From Bradyrhizobium sp. CB82 (GTDB lineage: Bacteria > Pseudomonadota > Alphaproteobacteria > Rhizobiales > Xanthobacteraceae), in contig NZ_CP121650.1 of assembly GCF_029714405.1 (NCBI RefSeq), forward strand, positions 310,001 through 374,000: 64,000 bases of DNA, written 5' to 3'. The notes under the pieces were generated by a model. It did not search any database. It saw only the letters and a program-made list of their open reading frames with translations, and was not told the DNA's origin. Below, piece after piece: positions 27,675 to 35,353 of this stretch. The position numbers and the translations under genes were made by a program. Within the stretch, counting starts at the first letter, position 1; each line of letters starts with the position of its first letter.

Positions 27675-28709
27675 ATGGGTTACAAAGTCGCAGTCGTTGG
27701 AGCGACCGGCAATGTCGGACGGGAGATGCTCAACATCCTCGATGAGCGCAAATTCCCCGCGGACGAGGTCGTGGCGTTGGCCTCACGCCGCAGCGTCGGC
27801 GTCGAGGTCTCCTATGGCGATCGGACCTTGAAGGTCAAAGCGCTCGAGCACTACGACTTCTCCGACATCGACATCTGCCTGATGTCGGCGGGCGGCTCGG
27901 TCTCGAAGGAATGGTCACCGAAGATCGGCGCCGTCGGCGCGGTCGTGATCGACAATTCCTCGGCCTGGCGCATGGATCCGGACGTGCCGCTGATCGTGCC
28001 CGAGGTGAATGCCGATGCGACCAAGGGCTTCGCCAAGAAGAACATCATCGCCAACCCGAACTGCTCGACCGCGCAGCTCGTCGTCGCGCTGAAGCCGCTG
28101 CACGACAAGGCCACCATCAAGCGCGTCGTGGTCTCGACCTATCAATCGGTCTCGGGCGCCGGCAAGGACGCGATGGACGAATTGTTCTCGCAGACCAAGG
28201 CCGTCTACACCAATGACGAGCTGGTCGCGAAGAAATTCCCCAAGCGCATCGCCTTCAACGTCATCCCCCACATCGACGTCTTCATGGAGGACGGCTACAC
28301 CAAGGAAGAGTGGAAGATGATGGCGGAGACCAAGAAGATCCTTGATCCCAAGATCAAGCTCTCCGCGACCTGCGTGCGCGTGCCTGTCTTCGTCGGTCAT
28401 TCGGAAGCCGTCAACGTCGAGTTCGAGACCCCGCTCGCGCCAGACGAGGCGCGCGAGATCCTGCGCAAGGCGCCCGGCTGCCTCGTGATCGACAAGCAGG
28501 AGCCCGGCGGCTACGCCACGCCGTACGAGGCGGCCGGCGAGGACGCGACCTATATCAGCCGCATCCGCGAGGACGCCACGGTGGAGAACGGTCTCGCGTT
28601 CTGGTGCGTGTCGGACAATCTTCGCAAGGGCGCCGCGCTGAATGCGATCCAGATCGCCGAAGTTTTGATCAACCGCAAGCTGATCACCGCGAAGAAGAAG
28701 GCGGCGTAA
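27675..28709 (+). CDS. asd: aspartate-semialdehyde dehydrogenase
   Basis: 344 residues; NADPH-dependent reduction of aspartyl phosphate to aspartate semialdehyde, the branch point to lysine/DAP, threonine and methionine. It begins GYKVAVVGATGNVGREML (nucleotide-binding). The catalytic Cys lies in NPNCSTAQLVVAL at about residue 130, and the later VPVFVGHSEAVNVEF contains the substrate His. It stands alone and is followed within about 20 nt by an IS110-like remnant. DapF, further along the same pathway branch, is at 44 kb. Confidence 0.96.
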   Translation: MGYKVAVVGATGNVGREMLNILDERKFPADEVVALASRRSVGVEVSYGDRTLKVKALEHYDFSDIDICLMSAGGSVSKEWSPKIGAVGAVVIDNSSAWRMDPDVPLIVPEVNADATKGFAKKNIIANPNCSTAQLVVALKPLHDKATIKRVVVSTYQSVSGAGKDAMDELFSQTKAVYTNDELVAKKFPKRIAFNVIPHIDVFMEDGYTKEEWKMMAETKKILDPKIKLSATCVRVPVFVGHSEAVNVEFETPLAPDEAREILRKAPGCLVIDKQEPGGYATPYEAAGEDATYISRIREDATVENGLAFWCVSDNLRKGAALNAIQIAEVLINRKLITAKKKAA

Positions 28710-28726
28710 CGAGCTGCCGTAGGCGT

Positions 28727-28857
28727 AGGATCTGCGTAGCAACCATTAAAGCGAGGTCCGATTGCTGTGAGCATGACGCCGTGCTCGGGTCCGTCAAGGC
28801 GTGGCCAGGCGGCGGCGGGAGGTGGGCACGGCGCTTCGCGCCTTTGCCCACCTTACG
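28727..28857. repeat. IS110 end remnant plus family F hairpin after asd
   Basis: 28733-28813 resembles the IS110 terminus at 21470-21580. Both contain CGTAGCAACCATTAAA and, after a spacer, ATGACGCCGT, GTCCGTCAAGGCGTGGCC and GGCGGC. The remnant encodes degraded codons of the transposase C-terminus. It is followed by GTGGGCACGGCGCTTCGCGC CTTTGCCCACC, a family F hairpin. Confidence 0.75.
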
Positions 28858-28860
28858 AAC

Positions 28861-29505
28861 TCACGCCGCGTCGCGTACGCTCTTGAATTCCTTCGCGACC
28901 TTGTCGAGCACGAACAGAGATCCTTCCGCGACGCCGAAATAAGCGCCGTGGAGCTGCATCTGGCCGGTATCGACAGCCTTGCGCACGAACGGGAAGGTCA
29001 TGAGGTTTTCGAGGCTGCGGAACACCGCGGCCTTCTCGATGCGCTCGACGAATTGCGCCATCGTCTCGTGGTTGCGCTGCTCGACGACCTCGCCGGGCTT
29101 GATGAACATCTGCATCCATTTGCCGATGAAGTCGCCCGGCGTCAGCGGCTCGATCTTGTCGACGAAGGCGCGGATGCCGCCGCATTGCGCGTGCCCGAGC
29201 ACCACGATGTGTTTGACGCGCAGCACCGTCACGGCATATTCCAGCGCCGCCGAGACGCCATGCGCATTCTCGTCGGGCTGATACACCGGCACCAGATTGG
29301 CGATGTTTCGGACGACGAAGAGCTCGCCCGGGCCGACGTCGAAGATCACTTCGGGTGAGACGCGGGAATCGCAGCAGCCGATCACCATCACTTCGGGCGA
29401 CTGCCCTTTCACCGACAGCTCGCGGTAGCGGCTCTGCTCGGCCGGCAATCGCTGGGTGGCGAAGGCCTTGTAGCCTTGCAGCAAGTGCTCAGGGAATGTG
29501 ATCAT
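28861..29505 (-). CDS. can: beta-class carbonic anhydrase
   Basis: 214 residues; interconverts CO2 and bicarbonate in the cytoplasm. Zinc ligands are visible: Cys in GCCDSRVSPE (about residue 42, with the Asp-Arg dyad) and His and Cys in VLGHAQCGGIRAF (about residues 101-104). Length is normal for the bacterial beta class. It is convergent to asd and divergent from the CoA-ester lyase gene, with about 108 nt for both promoters. Confidence 0.94.
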   Translation of the reverse strand: MITFPEHLLQGYKAFATQRLPAEQSRYRELSVKGQSPEVMVIGCCDSRVSPEVIFDVGPGELFVVRNIANLVPVYQPDENAHGVSAALEYAVTVLRVKHIVVLGHAQCGGIRAFVDKIEPLTPGDFIGKWMQMFIKPGEVVEQRNHETMAQFVERIEKAAVFRSLENLMTFPFVRKAVDTGQMQLHGAYFGVAEGSLFVLDKVAKEFKSVRDAA

Positions 29506-29613
29506 GGCCTATGCCTAATCATATACCGCAGGGGCGAACAAGCCTTTCGAATAGGCAGGCCAGGTGCTATCGGCTCCTGAGGGAACACACTTGAACTTCA
29601 AGGGAGCGCCAGC

Positions 29614-30495
29614 ATGACCCGTCCGCGCCGCAGCCACCTGTTCATGCCCGGCTCCAACCCCCGCGCGCTGGAAAAGGCCCGCAACCTGGCGGCCGACGGC
29701 CTGATCCTGGATCTTGAGGATTCCGTCGCTCCCGACGCCAAGGCGGTGGCGCGGGACCAGATCGCGGCCGCGATTGCCGCCAGAGGTTTTGGCAAGCGCG
29801 AGATCCTGATCCGGACCAACGGCCTCGATACGCCCTGGTGGGCCGATGACGTCGCCATGGCCGCCAAGGTATCGCCGGATGGCATCCTGGTTCCGAAGGT
29901 CTCCAGCGTCGAGGATCTCGACATGATCGGCAGCCGGCTGGCCGAGCTCGGCGCGGCTCCGACGGTGAAGGTCTGGGCCATGATCGAAACCGCGCGCGCG
30001 GTGCTGCACGCGGAAGAGCTCTCGGCCGCCGCGCGCGATCCGGTCACCCGCCTCGTCGGCTACGTGTTCGGACCGAACGACATTTCGCGCGAGACGCGGA
30101 TCAGGATGCTGCCGGGCCGCGCCGCGATGATCCCGATGATGACCCACTGCATCCTGGCGACGCGCGCGCACGGCCTCGAAATCCTCGACGGGCCCTATAG
30201 CGACATCAACAACTCGAGCGGCTTTGCGACGGAATGCGCGCAAGGCCGCGATCTCGGCTTCGACGGCAAGACACTGATTCATCCCTCGCAGATCGAAGCC
30301 TGCAACGCGATCTTCACGCCACCCGAAGAGGATGTCGCGCGCGCCCGAAAAATCATCGCGGCGTTCGAATTGCCGGAGAACGTCTCGCGCGGCGCAATCC
30401 GCCTCGACGGCCAGATGGTGGAGCGGCTGCACGCCGACATGGCGCGCCGCACGATCGAGATCGCGGACGCGATCGCGGCGATGGGGAAAGGCTAG
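29614..30495 (+). CDS. HpcH/HpaI-family CoA-ester lyase (CitE-like)
   Basis: 293 residues with the citrate-lyase beta-subunit fold. Motifs: RSHLFMPGSNPRALEKA (CoA/phosphate region), GLILDLEDSVAPDAK, VWAMIETARAV (metal-binding Glu), FGPNDISRETRI and GKTLIHPSQIEACNAIF. Members cleave or form malyl-CoA, citramalyl-CoA or related esters. No citrate lyase alpha/gamma subunits are nearby, so it is a stand-alone CoA-ester lyase. Malyl-CoA or citramalyl-CoA lyase activity is most likely; the substrate is not determined. Confidence 0.88.
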   Translation: MTRPRRSHLFMPGSNPRALEKARNLAADGLILDLEDSVAPDAKAVARDQIAAAIAARGFGKREILIRTNGLDTPWWADDVAMAAKVSPDGILVPKVSSVEDLDMIGSRLAELGAAPTVKVWAMIETARAVLHAEELSAAARDPVTRLVGYVFGPNDISRETRIRMLPGRAAMIPMMTHCILATRAHGLEILDGPYSDINNSSGFATECAQGRDLGFDGKTLIHPSQIEACNAIFTPPEEDVARARKIIAAFELPENVSRGAIRLDGQMVERLHADMARRTIEIADAIAAMGKG

Positions 30496-30601
30496 AGCCG
30501 CTCGAGCTGGGCGGATGCTCGGCGTCACGGACGCCGGCGACGTAAGTCCGCTGCTGAGAGCCAAGTAAGTCGGGCCTTCGTGCGGCAAAACCTCAGGCGT
30601 C

Positions 30602-31021
30602 TCAGTGCGGCGCGAGATCGGCGCGATCGAGTGACGTCAGCGTGGACGCGTTCGGGCAATAGCCGTGATAGTTCTCCGCAGCGCTGCCGTCGGCGAGATC
30701 GCGGTCGCATTGCGGCTTGTTACGGCACAGCGCGCAGACCCGTTCCATATCACGCAGCAGAAGCGGTTGCGCGCGGCCGAGCTGCTCTTCGCTGATGCCG
30801 AGCTGTTCGAGCATCTTGGGAAGCTCATCGGCGGCATGATGGCCGTGACGGACCAGCTCTTCGAGGTCAACCGGCGACACGCGCAGATCGCTCGCGATCC
30901 GGTTGAAATCGGAACGATCGAGCTGCCGCATCTCGTTCAGCTCGCGGCGATGCTTCAGCCAGCCGGCAAAGGAATCGATGAGGTCCTGAACCACGGGATA
31001 GGGTCTGCTCTGGGTGCTCAT
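30602..31021 (-). CDS. DUF6455-type small cysteine-motif protein
   Basis: 139 residues. The N-terminal half is helical and polar (LIDSFAGWLKHRRELNEMR), followed by DFNRIASDLRVSPVDLEELV, which resembles a short helix-turn-helix. The C-terminal end carries CALCRNKPQC and a later YCPN cysteine, a four-Cys pattern that could bind a metal or Fe-S cluster. I associate this with the DUF6455 family; its role is unknown. It is isolated, between the lyase and a repeat. Confidence 0.75.
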   Translation of the reverse strand: MSTQSRPYPVVQDLIDSFAGWLKHRRELNEMRQLDRSDFNRIASDLRVSPVDLEELVRHGHHAADELPKMLEQLGISEEQLGRAQPLLLRDMERVCALCRNKPQCDRDLADGSAAENYHGYCPNASTLTSLDRADLAPH

Positions 31022-31110
31022 CTCGAAGCTCCATCGGTATTGGAGGCAATAGAGCAGACATGCAGGAAATTTCGTTGCGCTGGATCAAATTGGAATCAGC
31101 GGGCTGCTGA

Positions 31111-31241
31111 TCTCGTGTTCCGGACGCGCTGCAGCGTGAAACGCTGCTGCGCAGAGCCGGGACCTATCTCGCTTTCATCGCTGGGCCCCGGCTCAGCAGC
31201 GCATCGCTTCGCGCTGCCCCTGCGTCCGGGGCACGAGAGCA
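31111..31241. repeat. dispersed repeat, family D copy 1
   Basis: Arms TTCCGGACGCGCTGCAGCGTG / GCTGCCCCTGCGTCCGGGGCACGA enclose GAGCCGGGACC and GGGCCCCGGCTCAGCAGCGC. The same arrangement recurs at 50394-50516, and a partial form at 38410-38540. Confidence 0.8.
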
Positions 31242-31247
31242 GAGTTG

Positions 31248-32033
31248 TTACGCAAACCGCTCCGCTGCCCAGGCGTACAGACTCCCAGGAATCGGCTTCT
31301 GGCCACCGCGACCCTTGGGCGAGATGTGCAGGCCGATGATGTCGGGGTTGGCGATGAGGCCGAGATAGTTGGACGGTTCGAAGAACAGTTTTGGCTCGGC
31401 GTGCACGGCGTAGAACGATTGCTTCGGCAGTGCCTGCTGCAATTCGCCGAAGCGATGCGCGAGTGCGGTCAGCGCAGCGGGGCCATAAATCGCGACGCGA
31501 ATATCCGAGAGCCGGTTCGAGCCGCCGCGCAGGCGGCGCATCGCAAAGGTCAGGCGATGGCGCAATGATAGCCAGTCCGGCGTCAGCTCCTCCTGCTCCA
31601 TCAGCGCCTCGAATGCGCTGATGATGCCGTGCTTCGCCGGCAGATAGAGCACGGAGTTGCCGAGCTGGCGCGGCCGCTCCCAGGCGAAATAGGGTTTTGC
31701 CGGATCGATCTCGACAGGCTTCAGGAGCAGCACATCGGCGTCGAGCCACAGGCCAGCGCCCTTCGCCATCAGCTTCATCCGGAAGAAGTCGCTGAATTGC
31801 AGCGTGGTCCAGTCGCGCCAGCTTCCGTCCGGCTGCGGCGGCCGCAGCTTTTCGGAGAACACGTGCGGCAGGATCGCTTCGGCCTCGGCATTGTCGACGC
31901 CCGCGGGCAGACCCGGAATGGTGTCGAAGCTGTAGACGGTGACCTTGTGGCCGGCCGCGAGCTGCGAGCGCAGACAGGTCTGGCGCAGCGCATCCATCGG
32001 GCCATGCCAGAAGGTGACGACGTCGGGCAACAT
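31248..32033 (-). CDS. glycosyltransferase with DXD motif (GT32-like)
   Basis: 261 residues. It begins PDVVTFWHGPMDALRQTCL, and the sugar-nucleotide/metal motif GLWLDADVLLL (DAD) is at about residues 92-102, as in GT32/capsular and galactosyl transferases. No signal peptide or membrane helix is present, so it is cytoplasmic. No glycan cluster adjoins it. The frame could extend upstream through a 15-nt tandem repeat (32066-32110), but the ATG at 32033 is the natural start. Confidence 0.78.
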   Translation of the reverse strand: MLPDVVTFWHGPMDALRQTCLRSQLAAGHKVTVYSFDTIPGLPAGVDNAEAEAILPHVFSEKLRPPQPDGSWRDWTTLQFSDFFRMKLMAKGAGLWLDADVLLLKPVEIDPAKPYFAWERPRQLGNSVLYLPAKHGIISAFEALMEQEELTPDWLSLRHRLTFAMRRLRGGSNRLSDIRVAIYGPAALTALAHRFGELQQALPKQSFYAVHAEPKLFFEPSNYLGLIANPDIIGLHISPKGRGGQKPIPGSLYAWAAERFA

Positions 32034-32065
32034 ACGCGGAAGCTATAGATGACAAACGCAGGAGG

Positions 32066-32110
32066 GCAAAGAACAAGCGGGCAAAGAACAAGCGAGCAAA
32101 CAACAAGCCC
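32066..32110. repeat. 15-nt unit repeated three times upstream of the glycosyltransferase
   Basis: GCAAAGAACAAGCGG, GCAAAGAACAAGCGA and GCAAACAACAAGCCC follow one another at 32066-32080, 32081-32095 and 32096-32110. The last copy merges into the leuD terminator. Confidence 0.9.
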
Positions 32111-32132
32111 CGGCGCCGTCAGCACCGGGGCT
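32106..32132 (-). terminator. intrinsic terminator of leuD
   Basis: Stem AGCCCCGG / CCGGGGCT with an 11-nt loop, followed on the minus strand by TGTTGTTTG. Positioned about 40 nt after the leuD stop. Confidence 0.7.
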
Positions 32133-32150
32133 CGAAACGGTGGCCGATCT

Positions 32151-32186
32151 CAGGCCCAAGTTCAGGCCCAAGTTCAGGCCCAAGCG
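32151..32186 (-). repeat. 12-nt tandem repeat spanning the leuD stop codon
   Basis: CAGGCCCAAGTT (plus strand) occurs three times in a row, the last ending AAGCG. On the minus strand each unit reads TTGGGCCTGA, so the terminal Trp-Ala-stop of leuD is repeated and three in-frame TGA codons follow at 12-nt spacing. Confidence 0.92.
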
Positions 32187-32779
32187 CGTTCGCGCTTGAG
32201 CTTTTCCTCGTAGGTGTCGATCGAGGCCTTCTTCTCCATCGTGAGGCCAATGTCGTCCAGGCCGTTGATCAGGCAGTGCTTGCGGAACGGATCGATCTCG
32301 AACTTGACCTTGCCGCCGTCGGGACCGCGGATCTCCTGGTTCGGCAGGTCGATGGTGAGCGTCGCATTGGCGCCGCGCTCGGCATCGTCGAACAGCTTGT
32401 CGAGGTCTGCCTGGGAGACGCGGATCGGCAGAATGCCGTTCTTGAAGCAGTTATTGTAGAAGATGTCGCCGAACGAGGTCGAGATCACGCAGCGGATGCC
32501 GAAGTCGAGCAGCGCCCAGGGCGCGTGCTCGCGGCTCGAGCCGCAGCCGAAATTGTCGCCGGCAACGATCACCTTGGCGTTGCGGTAGGCCGGCTGGTTG
32601 AGCACGAAGTCCGGATTCTCGCTGCCGTCGTCCTTGTAGCGCTGCTCGGAGAAAAGCCCCTTGCCAAGGCCGGTGCGCTTGATGGTCTTCAGATACTGCT
32701 TCGGAATGATCATGTCGGTGTCGACATTGATGATCTTCAGCGGTGCCGCGACGCCTTCCAGCGTGGTGAACTTGTCCAT
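32174..32779 (-). CDS. leuD: 3-isopropylmalate dehydratase small subunit
   Basis: 201 residues from the ATG at 32779 ([22 protein letters not shown]); the longer frame upstream is repeat-derived. With LeuC it isomerises 2- to 3-isopropylmalate. Signatures: [31 protein letters not shown] and [17 protein letters not shown]. It is not adjacent to leuC, which lies about 2.6 kb upstream on the same strand behind a cluster of small genes. A tandem repeat covers its stop. Confidence 0.96.
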   Translation of the reverse strand: MDKFTTLEGVAAPLKIINVDTDMIIPKQYLKTIKRTGLGKGLFSEQRYKDDGSENPDFVLNQPAYRNAKVIVAGDNFGCGSSREHAPWALLDFGIRCVISTSFGDIFYNNCFKNGILPIRVSQADLDKLFDDAERGANATLTIDLPNQEIRGPDGGKVKFEIDPFRKHCLINGLDDIGLTMEKKASIDTYEEKLKRERAWA

Positions 32780-32867
32780 GGTTGCGCTTCCCGGGGATGG
32801 TACAGGAGAACGGCTATTTATCGCGATCGAGGCCCAAATCCTAGGCCAAATTCGGCAGGTCTGCCTT

Positions 32868-33057
32868 ACCTCTCCCGCTTGCGGGGCTTGAGGCCGGACT
32901 GGTGCGGCATCGGGATTGCGCCTCTCCCGCATGCGGAAGAGGTCGGCGCGCAGCGCCGGGTGAGGGTTCTTTCCGCTTGGGGATTGTCCCATTGCGGAGA
33001 CAGCCTCTCCCCAGCCCTCTCCCGCAAGCGGGAGAGGGGGCGCACCTGCTGGCGCGT
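32868..33057. repeat. dispersed palindromic repeat, family B copy 1
   Basis: CCTCTCCCGCTTGCGGG near the start and CCCTCTCCCGCAAGCGGGAG AGGG near the end enclose further inverted segments (CTCTCCCGCATGCGGAAGAG). Related arrays are at 47953-48063 and 52883-53052. It abuts the stop of the metallopeptidase gene. Confidence 0.85.
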
Positions 33058-33058
33058 C

Positions 33059-33481
33059 CTAATCAGCCCCAGACTCAATCGCGGCCATATCGTCGTCCGA
33101 CAGGCCGAAATGGTGGCCGATCTCGTGGATCAGCACATGGCGCACGATATGGCCGAGGCTCTCCTCGTGCTCCGCCCAGTAGTCCAGGATCGGCCGGCGA
33201 TAGAGCCAGACCATGTTCGGCAGTCGCGCCACGTCGCCAAGGCTCTGCTGCGGTAGGCCGACCCCCTGGAACAGGCCAAGCAGGTCGAACTCACTTTCGC
33301 AGTCCATCTCGTCCAGGACGTCCTCGGTCGGGAAGTCGTCGACGCGGATGATCACGCCTTCGCAGAGATCGCGAAACTGTTTGGGCAGCCGCTCGAAGAT
33401 GTCATGCGCCACCACTTCCATTTCGGCCAGCGAGGGCGCTTTCAATTCCGTCCACATGCCCTCTCTTAGCGCGGGTTCCAT
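33059..33481 (-). CDS. small zincin-type metallopeptidase
   Basis: 140 residues (132 if the internal ATG at 33457, with its own AGAGAGG, is used). The C-terminal zinc-binding motif HEIGHHFGLSDDD (HExxH plus downstream acid residues) fits the minimal zincin family of about 130 residues. The body contains PNMVWLYRRPILDYW and HVLIHEIGHH. No signal peptide, so it is cytoplasmic. The function of these bacterial mini-zincins is poorly known. No operon partner. Confidence 0.85.
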   Translation of the reverse strand: MEPALREGMWTELKAPSLAEMEVVAHDIFERLPKQFRDLCEGVIIRVDDFPTEDVLDEMDCESEFDLLGLFQGVGLPQQSLGDVARLPNMVWLYRRPILDYWAEHEESLGHIVRHVLIHEIGHHFGLSDDDMAAIESGAD

Positions 33482-33578
33482 GGCGATGCATCCCGCTTTA
33501 TGATCGCGGCAAGGTTGACGCGCGGCGCCAAAACGGGGAGCGTACGGCGCCTCGATGGGGACGGTTCAGGTGGGTGGT

Positions 33579-33911
33579 ATGATGCGGGCGGGAACAGCAT
33601 TGATTTTGCTTTGCATGGGGTTGTTTTCGCTTTTTTTGTTGCCTGACGCCGGCGCGCAAGCCCGGACCGCGGCTGCGGGCATCAAGCTGGCCCAGGCCTT
33701 TCCGCCAGATGTCCTGCCGCCGGATGCCCCGTCTCCGCGCCGCCGGCCGCGGCTCCGCGTGGTGCCGTACGAGACGCCGGATGGGGTCTATCCGCGCTAC
33801 AATCCCGGCCCTGACGCGGTGCGCGAATGCAACGCCACCTATGTGCAGGAATATCGGCCGAGCGGCACGGTGATCGTGCCGCGGATGAGCTGCTACTGGC
33901 GACGCGGTTGA
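33579..33911 (+). CDS. small secreted hypothetical protein, proline/arginine-rich
   Basis: About 110 residues from the Met-Met at 33579; an ATG at 33555 adds eight non-hydrophobic residues. Signal peptide: ALILLCMGLFSLFLLPDAGAQA. The mature part has a Pro/Arg-rich linker (PPDAPSPRRRPRLRVV) and a compact end with two cysteines (RECNATYVQEY, RMSCYW) likely to form a disulfide in the periplasm. The family is not recognised. It is the first of several tiny exported proteins at 33.5-35.3 kb. Confidence 0.68.
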   Translation: MMRAGTALILLCMGLFSLFLLPDAGAQARTAAAGIKLAQAFPPDVLPPDAPSPRRRPRLRVVPYETPDGVYPRYNPGPDAVRECNATYVQEYRPSGTVIVPRMSCYWRRG

Positions 33912-33921
33912 CGTCTCGCGC

Positions 33922-34134
33922 CTAACGACCGCGCAGCGCACCGATCAGGCCGACGCCGACGACGAGTGCGGACGCGCCATAGACCAGGATCGCCATCACG
34001 GCTTGTGCCAATGGGCTCGCCGTGCCGGCTTCGACGCCCGGCCCCTGTGCGGCGAGCGCCGCCTCCGAACCGAACAGCGTGACCGTTGAAACCGCAAGGC
34101 GAGAAACCGGCAGCCCGCCGCGAGACTGTGCCAT
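33922..34134 (-). CDS. very small membrane protein
   Basis: 70 residues from the ATG at 34134, preceded by AGGAG; the open frame continues to 34293 without a better start. A signal-like N-terminus (SRLAVSTVTLFGSEAALAA) is followed by a C-terminal membrane helix (QAVMAILVYGASALVVGVGLIGAL). It may be an exported peptide anchored by its C-terminus. No known family. It is convergent to the preceding secreted protein, 10 nt between stops. Confidence 0.6.
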   Translation of the reverse strand: MAQSRGGLPVSRLAVSTVTLFGSEAALAAQGPGVEAGTASPLAQAVMAILVYGASALVVGVGLIGALRGR

Positions 34135-34392
34135 GACCATCTCCTGCATCTGGTCGTCCAGAAGATACGCCGATCGTTGACGGTTGGTTTTGTTGGCGCA
34201 AACGAAATGTGTTCGCGCGGGTCTCGAAAGCATCGGGCCGCGGGACTTTCGCGTGCATCTCTTTGCAGTCACCTTTGCGGCCCGTTCATTCATACACGAT
34301 TCAGCCCGCTGGCTCTAGCGTTCTCCTCCGTGACGCCATGCTGGATTGCGTCACACTTGTTGCGTCACTTTTGGAGATCGGAGGAGGACGAC

Positions 34393-34611
34393 ATGCAATC
34401 CACGAACGTCAAGGTGCTTGGTCTCGCTGCCATCGCAGCGGTACTGATGTGTGCTGTGCCCGTCGAGCGCGCGCAGGCCGTATCGCTGATCAATCCCGGC
34501 GCCGCGCCGTCGGTGCAGGATGTCGCGAGTCCAACAACGGAAGTGCATTGGCATGGCTGGCACCATCATCATTGGCGCTGGCACCGCTGGCATCACCGCC
34601 ACTGGTGGTAA
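34393..34611 (+). CDS. small secreted histidine/tryptophan-rich protein
   Basis: 72 residues from the ATG at 34393, with a strong GGAGGAGG site. Signal peptide VLGLAAIAAVLMCAVPVERAQA; the mature peptide is about 43 residues. Its last 22 are almost only His, Trp and Arg (WHGWHHHHWRWHRWHHRHWW). Such a tail suggests binding of Cu, Zn or Ni, or of heme, but this is inference. A perfect intrinsic terminator follows, so it is a true mono-cistronic gene. Confidence 0.75.
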   Translation: MQSTNVKVLGLAAIAAVLMCAVPVERAQAVSLINPGAAPSVQDVASPTTEVHWHGWHHHHWRWHRWHHRHWW

Positions 34612-34627
34612 CGCGTCGATCGGCGGC

Positions 34628-34657
34628 AAAACAGGCCCGGATCGCCGGGCCTGTTTT
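34628..34657 (+). terminator. intrinsic terminator of the His/Trp-rich peptide gene
   Basis: Perfect 13-bp stem AAAACAGGCCCGG / CCGGGCCTGTTTT with a 4-nt loop; the T run is part of the stem, so it may act in both directions. Confidence 0.9.
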
Positions 34658-34708
34658 CGCTTGCAGGCGCTATCGTGAAGGCCCCATGCTGGAGGCATGG
34701 AGATTGTC

Positions 34709-34972
34709 ATGAAGACAGCGATCGTGATCGTCGGCGCCTTTGGACTGGCGATGGCCCTGCCGGAGGGCTCGATTGCGGCGGCGTCAATCGCAACGCAGCA
34801 GCAGGCCTCAGTGCGAACGGTCGATTTCGGAATGCGGCGTCACGACCGATACGCACGCAGCGTTCGGCACGTGCCCTACCAGCCGCACTACTACGCCAGG
34901 CCCGTCTATTATCGTCCCTATCCTTACGGCGTGCCCGCTCCCTTCGTGCTCGGATTCGGGCCGTGGTGGTGA
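34709..34972 (+). CDS. small secreted tyrosine/proline-rich protein
   Basis: 87 residues from the ATG at 34709, which has GGAG 10 nt upstream; the ATG at 34697 is less well placed. Signal peptide MKTAIVIVGAFGLAMALPEG to IAAA. The mature tail is rich in Tyr, Pro and His (YQPHYYARPVYYRPYPYG, then FGPWW), a pattern common in small alphaproteobacterial envelope proteins of unknown role. It neighbours the His/Trp-rich peptide gene on the same strand but is separated from it by a terminator. Confidence 0.65.
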   Translation: MKTAIVIVGAFGLAMALPEGSIAAASIATQQQASVRTVDFGMRRHDRYARSVRHVPYQPHYYARPVYYRPYPYGVPAPFVLGFGPWW

Positions 34973-35045
34973 CGGCGCGCTCTTTGGTGATGTGAGGCGC
35001 AACGGCTGAATCGAAAAGGGCGCCCTTGGTTTGCGCTGTGCCAGC

Positions 35046-35255
35046 TCAGAGCCAATCCCTGAGCTTCCACGATGCTGACTTCCAGCGCATCAGATTGTCG
35101 AGCTTCCATTGCCGAAACATCGCCGGCGGCCAGCGGCTCAGGCGCGACGTCTCCTCGACCTCGGGCTTGGCGGCGACGCGCAACGGCGCCGCGCGCCGCC
35201 GATGCTGGCGTGTCGCATCGCTGATGAGATCGACATATTCCGGCTTGTTGGCCAT
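35046..35255 (-). CDS. small basic hypothetical protein
   Basis: 69 residues, rich in Arg, Lys and Trp (TRQHRRRAAPLRVAAKPEVE, MRWKSASWKLRDWL). No signal peptide or membrane segment. A weak AAGG site precedes the ATG. It lies downstream of leuC on the same strand, separated from it by a perfect hairpin. I cannot name the family. It may be genuine, but its short length leaves doubt. Confidence 0.5.
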   Translation of the reverse strand: MANKPEYVDLISDATRQHRRRAAPLRVAAKPEVEETSRLSRWPPAMFRQWKLDNLMRWKSASWKLRDWL

Positions 35256-35261
35256 GGCCTT

Positions 35262-35292
35262 TTCATCCTCGCGAGCTCGTCGCGAGGATGAA
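35262..35292. other. perfect 13-bp hairpin between leuC and the small basic gene
   Basis: TTCATCCTCGCGA / TCGCGAGGATGAA with a 5-nt loop. No T run follows on either strand, so it may be a transcript-stabilising or weak attenuating hairpin, not a classical terminator. Confidence 0.65.
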
Positions 35293-35353
35293 GTCTTCGG
35301 GCATACCGCTTAAGGCAGGCTTGCCCGGATCGTTAGAATTGCGCGGGAGTGGC

